Assembly: GCA_022606425.2 (NCBI GenBank)
Contig: JAHDVF020000136.1
Span: forward strand, 992,001-1,056,000
Length of the DNA: 64,000 nt
Source: Lepidostoma basale
Lineage: Eukaryota; Arthropoda; Insecta; Trichoptera; Lepidostomatidae
Direction: 5' to 3'
Part shown: one piece after another, positions 39,001 to 48,000 of the stretch
Layout of the letters: each line of letters starts with the position of its first letter
Position numbering within the stretch: the stretch's first letter is position 1
The notes under the pieces: generated by a model
Seen by the model: only the letters and a program-made list of their open reading frames with translations
The model's database searches: none
What the model was told of the DNA's origin: nothing
Made by a program: the position numbers and the translations under genes

Positions 39001-42000
39001 CCATCGTATTGATCTCATGCTTAGCTTGTTTTTGAAGAGTATTCTCGACGTGGTAACCATTTGCGTGACCTAAAAAAATCAACAAATTTAAAATCGATAC
39101 AATGCAACTGGAATTAGATTGGCCGATCTTTTTTTTTTCAAAACGTTATTGCCTTTCAATGTCAATTTCTAGATTATATTATATTTAAATATAATTAATA
39201 ATTAATAACTTTCTTCTATACTTTGTGTTGTAGATGTTTTAATTCTCTTTTTATTTTTTATATAATTTGTATACCTATACAACACTTCCATTTAAAAAAT
39301 TAAATTACATAGATATGTTTCGGACAACCAGTCCTTCTTCAGTGATACATATTATAAAGATATATATTTAAAATATTATAAAATTGTTTACATGATCTGA
39401 AAGATGTTATTAATATTTTATTTTGGAACGTTTATGCTTTTGTTATAACAAATATTATGATTCAATTTAGAATTTAAAATAATAATTTAAAGTTCTTATT
39501 GGGGTTCAGGTCATTACTTACAACAAAGGAAATAAATCAAAGATTGGACTTGACGTTAAATTTATTTGATTATTTATAATATTTTATTTACTTTTAATTG
39601 CTTTTTTAATTTCTAAAATTTTGAGATTGTTTAAAGTTATATTTCTGTTATTAACATGCAATTTTCAACGACATTAAACAATTTTATAATATTTTAAATA
39701 TGTATCACTGAAGGACTGGTTGTCCGAAACATGTTTATGTATAATAATTATATTTTTTTTAATATAAGTGTTGTATATACAAAGTATATAATAAAAAAAG
39801 AGAAATTAGTCCTTTTTTATAAAACAATTCTTTAATACAAGCAAGGTTTATAAAAAAACTTTCATCAAATATATTTTAATTTCATTAGTATTTCATATTA
39901 CTCGTATATTAACTTTTAAACCATAATGTATTATTTAAACTATTTATTACACTATTCACATACATGTTTCGAGTGGTTCTCATCCTTCTTTGGTTGATAA
40001 ATTTTAAATTTTGTTCGTAATTTAATATTTGTACTTTGAAGATAGATGTTGGAGGAAGATTATTGTTGTGAAATTACAATGTTTTAAAAAAGTTAACGTA
40101 GTAATGAAAGGTTATGGTTAATATAATATAGTGATAAGAATTTCTCACCGTTTTGTTCAGCTGGTATATTGTAATTTCTGTTTGATACATTGCTATTAAT
40201 TTCGACTTCCACGTTCTGGTTCAGCAGTGAAGGCTGATGATATTGCAGGTCGTACCAAGTTCCGTATATAACTAATAATACTACTATAATTGACACCATC
40301 CTGAAATTAAGTCAAAATTTATAAATATTTATACACGATGAAAAAAAAAACATGACATAAACAACATTTATTTATTGTTTTTAAATGTATACAAAAACTT
40401 GTAGACAAATACTGGATTTTGCACATTGCGGGTTAATCATTTTAAAGGATTAATTGTATCTCAATAGAGACGAAGATGTTAATTGTTTTTTGGAAACAGA
40501 ATATGGTGGTCGAGGCGTTTACAGGACTTATGACCTGTCATTGGTTGGGTTAAGCGATCGCTTTATGTTAACAATATTCCCCATTCCTCCCTTCTTACAA
40601 CCAGCATAGTGGCATATATACAATCTCAACACAGTACTCGTAGCATATATACATCTTTCAACAATTTGTCGGACTTGGTGGTCGTAAGAAGAGCGGAATG
40701 GGGAATGTTGTTAACATAAAGCGATCGCTTAACCCAACCAATGACAGGTCATAAGTCCTGTAAACGCCTCGACCACCATATTCTGTTTCCAGAAAACAAT
40801 TTATATCTTCGTCTCTATTGAGATACAATTAATCCTTAAAAACATTTATTTTTATTTAATATTAATGAAGACGTACGTTTTCTAGATGTTTTATTATAAT
40901 TTACTACAGAACAGTGATATGTTTTGCTTTGCTAAGGCATTATCAAGCATGTTATTCCCAGATAAATAATAAAACATCTAGAAAACAGATGTTTTCGTAA
41001 TATTTAGTATAGAGATTTACATCATAACTAACTAACTAACGAACTAATCATCACGCTTTCTCCCCTGAGGGGTAGGCAGAATGAATGCAACGTCACATTG
41101 TTCATTCCTGACATACTTCTTTCAATTCCTCAACATTCATAAATCGTGTCATGCACGCACGTCGATTTCTTCGACTCCATGAGTGGCCGACATTTAATAT
41201 TATTTTCCCATTATCTTATATTTATTTCGTTCGAATAACTACAAATATGTAATTGTGCGGGAAGCGTTCTTGATGTCATATTTACTTTAACTGAAGTTTT
41301 TTATTTGTTTTAATTTTTTTCAATGACGCAATGATGTTTATATATCTCTGTATATTTATTTCTTTTTAACGTTCGTTTGTAATTTTTTTTAACCATTCTT
41401 CCCTCATCCGTTTGTTCCATATGTTCAAACCATCTTAGTGAGCCTTTTTTAATTTTATTTAGGACGCATTATCAGTTTTACATTTATTTCTTACTTCATC
41501 ATTAGATATTCTATCATAAATTGTTTTTTTGCACATTCTTCTTAGTAACCTCATTTCTACGGCATTTATCCTACTCTCATCATAATTCTGCCAACTCCAA
41601 GCTTCACTTCCATACATAATGGTCGCCACCAAAACTTCATTGTGCATTACCATCTTTGCTTCAGTTTTCAGCTTCATTTATTTTATATCCAGGTCCAACC
41701 CTTCTTTCGATATCTTTCTCCATATTTTCATGTCTTGTAAAATTACTTTGTTTAAAGTTTGTAATAAATCTTTAAAATGATTACTGCTAAAATTTAAAAC
41801 ACAGTTATAATATTACAATTTCTTTTTATTCACTGAGAGTGTCGCGACAGCTGTTTCGCCATGTTGGCATCATCAGGCGTTACAATAAACTTATGGTAAA
41901 CAGTTTATTGTAACATCTGATGATGCCAAAATCGGTTGGCGATACAGCTCTCGTGACACTCTCAGTGAATAAAAATAAAATGTGATATTATAACTGTGTT

Positions 42001-45000
42001 TTAAATTTTAACAGGAATCATAGTATTGTTTTTTTTTTTTTATACAAATACTTGTAGACAAAAACTGGATTTTTACCCATTGCGGGTTAATCATTTTTAA
42101 AGGATTAATTGTATCTTAATAGAGTTGGAGTAGATTAATTGAATTTGAATAATGTTTGGAGGTTTTTATAGTAAATTGGATATTGTCAGAAAGGGAAGAA
42201 GGGATGTGTTAACACATCTAAATATTGTCAAAAAAGGACAAAGGGTTTAAGTGATATTTCAAAATATAGAGAAAAAAAATGGTAAAGTGTTATTTTCTGA
42301 TTTTCAACAATTTGAAGTCAGCGACACGGCTTTTCTATCTTCAAGTGATCTTCTCACTTTAAGTGATCGCTTAACCCAACCAATGACAGGTCATAAGTCC
42401 CGTAAACGTCTCGACTACCATATTCTGTTTCCAAATAATTTACATCTTCGTCTCTATTGAGATACAATTAATCCTTAAGTAATCATAGTGTTTGGCCAAA
42501 ACAACGGACTATTTAATCTTTAAAATGTTTTAATACTCACATGAATATAACAGATATAGGATGGTCATACATTGAGAACCGCTTCTCCGTCTTTTTGACT
42601 TCTAGAACTCTCAATGACATGTTGTATATCCTTTGCTGGTACAGGACATCCGCATTGAAATACTTTTGTAGAAGATCAGATACCTCGCTCTCGGTGCAGA
42701 CTGAGGGCAGGCAGAGGCCCAAGGATACTTTGGTCTGGTGAATAAACATTTACATGCTCATATATTATATTTAAAAAAGTATTGTTAAAAACAATTCGTT
42801 AAAAAATATCACCGATATAACAATTTAATCTTCTTCTTCTTCTTCATCGTCAGCATCTTCTTCTTCTTCATCGGTCCACTGCTGGACATAGGCCTCTTCC
42901 TTTCCCTTCCACTCGTCTCTATCTCCTGCCAGCCGTAGCCACATTCCCCCACCCCCCCACGCCACGGCAGCAATGTCGTCGCCGACGGTACGGCCGTGGC
43001 GGTACTCCCATAGAAGCCCAGAAGCCCAGCTTGCATAAGAAATTTTGAATCAAAACCTCTTCTGGCTTACAGAGGTTCAGCTCTTGGGGCTATTCATTTT
43101 AAGTCTGATTTGGTGGGTAGTTGGTTTATGCGGGGGCAGGATTACTTAGATTTGGGGTGTTTTATTCAAAATTTCTTACGCAAGCCGGGCTTCTGGGCTT
43201 TTATGGGAGTACCGCCACTGGCACTCGTCGGCCCACCTTTTTTGCGGCCTGCCGACGTTTCTCCTATTCTCCCATGGTTACCCTCCTCACCTTATTATTT
43301 TCTGGGTCCATCTATCCTCACTCTGTCTCGCCACATGACCCGCCCATTGCCAAATCAGTCTGTTCCCTATGTTAAGGGCGGCTGACTTATAAACTCACCA
43401 ACCCATTTGGCAAGCGTGGTGTTTAAATGCCAAAAACCTTCAAAACCAAAATGCACTCGAACAATTTAATGCGTGCCATTATTTTCCAAAATTATTTTAA
43501 ATAAAACCTTTCTACAAACGTTTAAGCAATTATGGACTCTAAAAATTGGAATCTGAGTCCGACTATTAAGGTCTATATTCGCCTGTCTTACGAAAATAAT
43601 CATTTTCATTTCATTTTCATTTTCATTTATTTTGATAATAATCACAAACATTACAGACATACAATTCCAAATCGTTTGCAATTACATTATAAACAGAGAA
43701 GCATTAAAAAAAATAAAAATTAAGCTTAAGAGTAAGAAAAAATCATAACATTGATATTGCATCCCTGAGGCAACTCACACTATCACGAAATATGTCGACC
43801 TCCGAGGCGATCCGATTAAGCAATAAGATTGCCCTACCCACAGGCATTACCATTGGCAGGTTGGTTCTGCAGCGTGGCAAATAAAACAATCTGTGCTGTC
43901 TTTGACGAAGGTAATTATCAGGGACAAATAGACCTACATCACTCAGGACATCCGAGTTCTGTATACGGCCGCCAATCAGCTGAAAGAAGTGAACTCCCAA
44001 GTGAATGTTCCTCCTTCTCTCCAATGATTGGTAGCTTAGCATACCTAGCAAGAATTCAGTCGGAAAGAGCCACGGGTAATAACCGCGCTCCCTGAGGTAA
44101 AGAAAGCGCAGAAATTTTTTCTGCACTCGCTCCACCATCAGAGAATATCGGATCCCAGGCGGTGACCAAATAACGGAACTATATTCCAGCCGACTTCTTA
44201 CCAGGGAATCCTTTAATACATTAATTTTTTAAGTTAATTAGAGCTCGATTCGTAACAAAAGTATAACCAGAAAAACCGCCGGAGTACAATTAATGAATAT
44301 TAAAAGTTTTACCCCGGTCCGATAAATATTTACAGAATTATCGGGAAACACAATAACGCACTTTCGCATTTGTGTATATAGATGTATACACAAATAGTAC
44401 ATAAATTTTATTATAGTTAAAATGTTTGATTTTTAAAACTAACTAACTAACCAACCATCATGCCGTTTCCCCGGAGGGATAGGCAGAGAAAATGGACTGC
44501 CATACCAATCTGTCCTGATACACCTCTCTAGATTCCTATACATTTATACATCATGACATGTACGCTCGTCGATTTTTTTTACTGTGGCCAGCTTTTAGTA
44601 TTAGATTAATTTGGTCATGCCATGCTTTCCTTCGTCTCCCACGCTTTCTCTTTCTACTCACACTGCTCGTATACAACAATTTAACCATTCTTTTCTCGTC
44701 CATTCGTTCCATATGTCCAATCCATCTTAGGAAACCTTTTTAATTTTACTTATGACCTGCCTTACATTTCTTTCTTATTTCGTTGTTCGGTATTCTTTTC
44801 CTGCAGATTATTCTCAGTGATCTCATTTCTACAGCATTTATCCTACTTTCATTCTTCTTTTGCCAGCTCCAAGCTTCACTTCCATACATTAAGGTTGGCA
44901 CTAGAACTCCTGACTATGAGATCGCCGTTTATTTTGTTTCCAGCACCGCCCCTTTTTTCAATGTCACATTTCATTTTACATCTTTTGTAAACACGCTTCC

Positions 45001-48000
45001 CAGAAAAATAAATTCGGTTATTTCTCCAGTTTCTCACCGTTCGTAATTATGTCACAATTCTCATACATTCTTCCTTTTCAAATATCATCACTTTAGACTT
45101 GGATACATTAATTACAAGGTCAATCTTATTGCATGCTTCATATTTGAGACCTTGAAAATTGTACACAGAGTGACCATGGAAGAGCCAACAGACAGCAGCT
45201 ACAAATTAACTAAAAATTCAGACATACACAGACACTGGACCAGGAACTGTGACAGATATCACTTACCGAATGCACGAACTAAGACAGGACAATCAACGAT
45301 ATTGAATAATGGACTGAAACTTTACAATGAACTACCAAAAGACACAAGGAGTCTCACTACAACTCAATTTAAAAAATACCTGATACATTACATAATTAAA
45401 AGTAAGATCCAAAAATGTATCCATATAACTCAATTGGAATCCTTAAAAAAAAAATATAAACGCGTCTCTCGCGATGGCGAAAAGAGAAGGATGGAGTGCC
45501 GCATCGAAAGTGTGGTAGTCCATTCTTTCTGCCTACCCTTTCGGGGAGACGGCGTGATGGTTAGTTAGTTAGTTACAAGTTTATATATTTGATACTAAAA
45601 CTTGCAGATTTTCCATATTGTAAGCGGTTAACAATACTGCTTGATTTTTTTAAAAATTGAAATAACTTGAGCTTAAAATATAAACACATAAATCAAATTA
45701 AAAATACTTTTTAATGAAATAATAATTTACCATTGGAAAAATCACAAATGAATAAAAAATCTAAACAATGAATTTTACAAATACAGAATCAATACCTCAT
45801 TGATCCAGTGTACAGAGATCTGTATATCCGAGTTGTGGAACATGTTGGCGACATAGTAGGCCACTTCGAAGGGCGGCGTCCCCTGGCTTTCTATCCTCGC
45901 AGCCGACTCTGCAGGGTTTAGGTGCGGGTAGCCCTCCAGGCCCGCAGACAGGCACTGATCCCGCGACCCCAGCCAGAAGGTGTTGCCCCAATGAAGGCCA
46001 CTGCTTGGCAGACCCGAGGCGTCTAGAACTGAAAAATATTGTATTATTATAACATTAAAGACAATGACAATGTCTTCACTTGTGGTATTATAATTCTTGT
46101 CCTGTCACACCTCCATGGTGCATAGGGCCGCAAGGAACCTTCTTCACCCGACTCGCATTCCTGATGCCTAACTTCATCCAAAATGAGGCCTGCTGTTTTA
46201 ACCACGTCCTGCAGGGGTTCTTTCCAGGTGGCTCTAGGTCAGCCTCACTTCCTCTTTTCCCCATAGGGGACCAGTATAGTGCTCTCTGAGCGATGCAGGC
46301 TGGGTTCCGTCTCAGAGTGTGACTGATCCACAGCCATTTGCATCTAGCGACTTGTTCGATCGATAGATCTTAAATATTGAGTGAAGCCCGGACAAGAAGA
46401 CTGCTGACTTGGAGACCGTGGACGGCGAAGAGAAGTGCAGGGCGACCGCAACTACGGTGAAAAGATGATCTAAACAGACACGTCGGAATAACCTGGATGC
46501 AGTCTGCACAGGACAGAATGAAATGGAAGCAAATGGAGGAAGCCTTTGTCCAGGAGTGGACGGGAATAGGCTGAGGAAGAAGAGTGAAGGCACCTATTTA
46601 TAAACACCTGGAGTTTTTCAATAACGTCCGCGGTAGATTTCCAAGTCTCACATCTGTATAGCAGTAGGTACGCTTCTAACGCTACTGTTGAATATTTGGA
46701 GCTTGAGCTTTCTCGAAATGATACTGGAACCTCATACAGGACGAAGCATTGCGAAAGCTTCCCTTGCCTTGTTGAATCTGCTGGCTTCATCTTACTCCGT
46801 ACCTCCCGAGCCTGCTCTCATACTATCGAGGTAGCAAAAGCTGGTCATGGTCACAAGGGGGACACCGTGGAGCAAGATTGGGATGGAGTCATTTTTGGCA
46901 TCTTCACCTGTGGTATAACATGAAATATAACGACGTGAAGACAGCCTTACGTTCCATCACAATGGAAAGAAAAAAAGGAGTGATAAGGGGAGATCATAAC
47001 AAACCAACTTTCACTCCGCAGGAGGGGTAGGCAGAAATAATGGACCACCACATTATTCTGTTCAAACATACTTTTTTGGATTCCTCTACATTCATACATC
47101 GTGTCATGCATGCACGTCGATTTCTCCGACTGCGTGATCGACTTTTAATATTTGATTGAATTAATCGTACGACGTTTTTCTCGGCCTTTCTCTATTTCTA
47201 GCTCCATTCACGTCGTTTATATATACTTTCTTGACCATTCTCTCTTCAATACTTATATTTACTTATTTACGTTTAAAAAATATTGTGTACACCATTTATT
47301 TGACCAGTTGGTATGATAAGTGTTAAAAATTAACATTTTAAAAATATCATTATTTTGTTCATAACACCGCATTCACTTCCTTTATTTGTATTGTACATAT
47401 ATTGACCGAGGGGACAAACTCTAGGGGACGCCCACGCCGAGAGTACCAGGAGGACCTGTTGGTGGACGTGCGCTGCTCATCATATGTAGATTTCAAAAGA
47501 GCCGCACAAGACAGGGAAGAATGGAAGAGAGAATAGAAGAAATTGCTGCAAACCAATCCCAGGATTGAAACTTTCTAACTAATTTGTATTTGATACTCTA
47601 TCATATACAGATTTACTAAGCATTCGTCTTAGAGATCTCATGTCTAATACATTCATTCTACTTTAATCCATCTTTTGCCAGTTTCACATATACATATATA
47701 CATATAAGGGTCGGCACAAAAACCCCATTGGGACAACTTTAAGTGCTCCATTCACTTTGTTGCCTGCCCCATCCCTTTTTTTTAATATCCCTCTCTACTC
47801 GCCCATCTTTTGTAAACACAGTACCTACCTAAATACTCGTATACAAACTCTTCTACTTGCTCCAGATTTTCACTATACACGCTGATGTTACAGACTGTCA
47901 TGATTTCTTCTTTTCAAAAATCATTACCTTAGACTTATTCACATTCATCATCAGATCATTTTGCATGTACGAGTATATCTCATACATACTAGTCACCGGG

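Noticed and set aside
45797..45991. 64-aa minus frame with Gly/Pro/Cys-rich product
   Set aside because: Out of phase with the exon 2 frame that fits the NRF domain and both splice sites.
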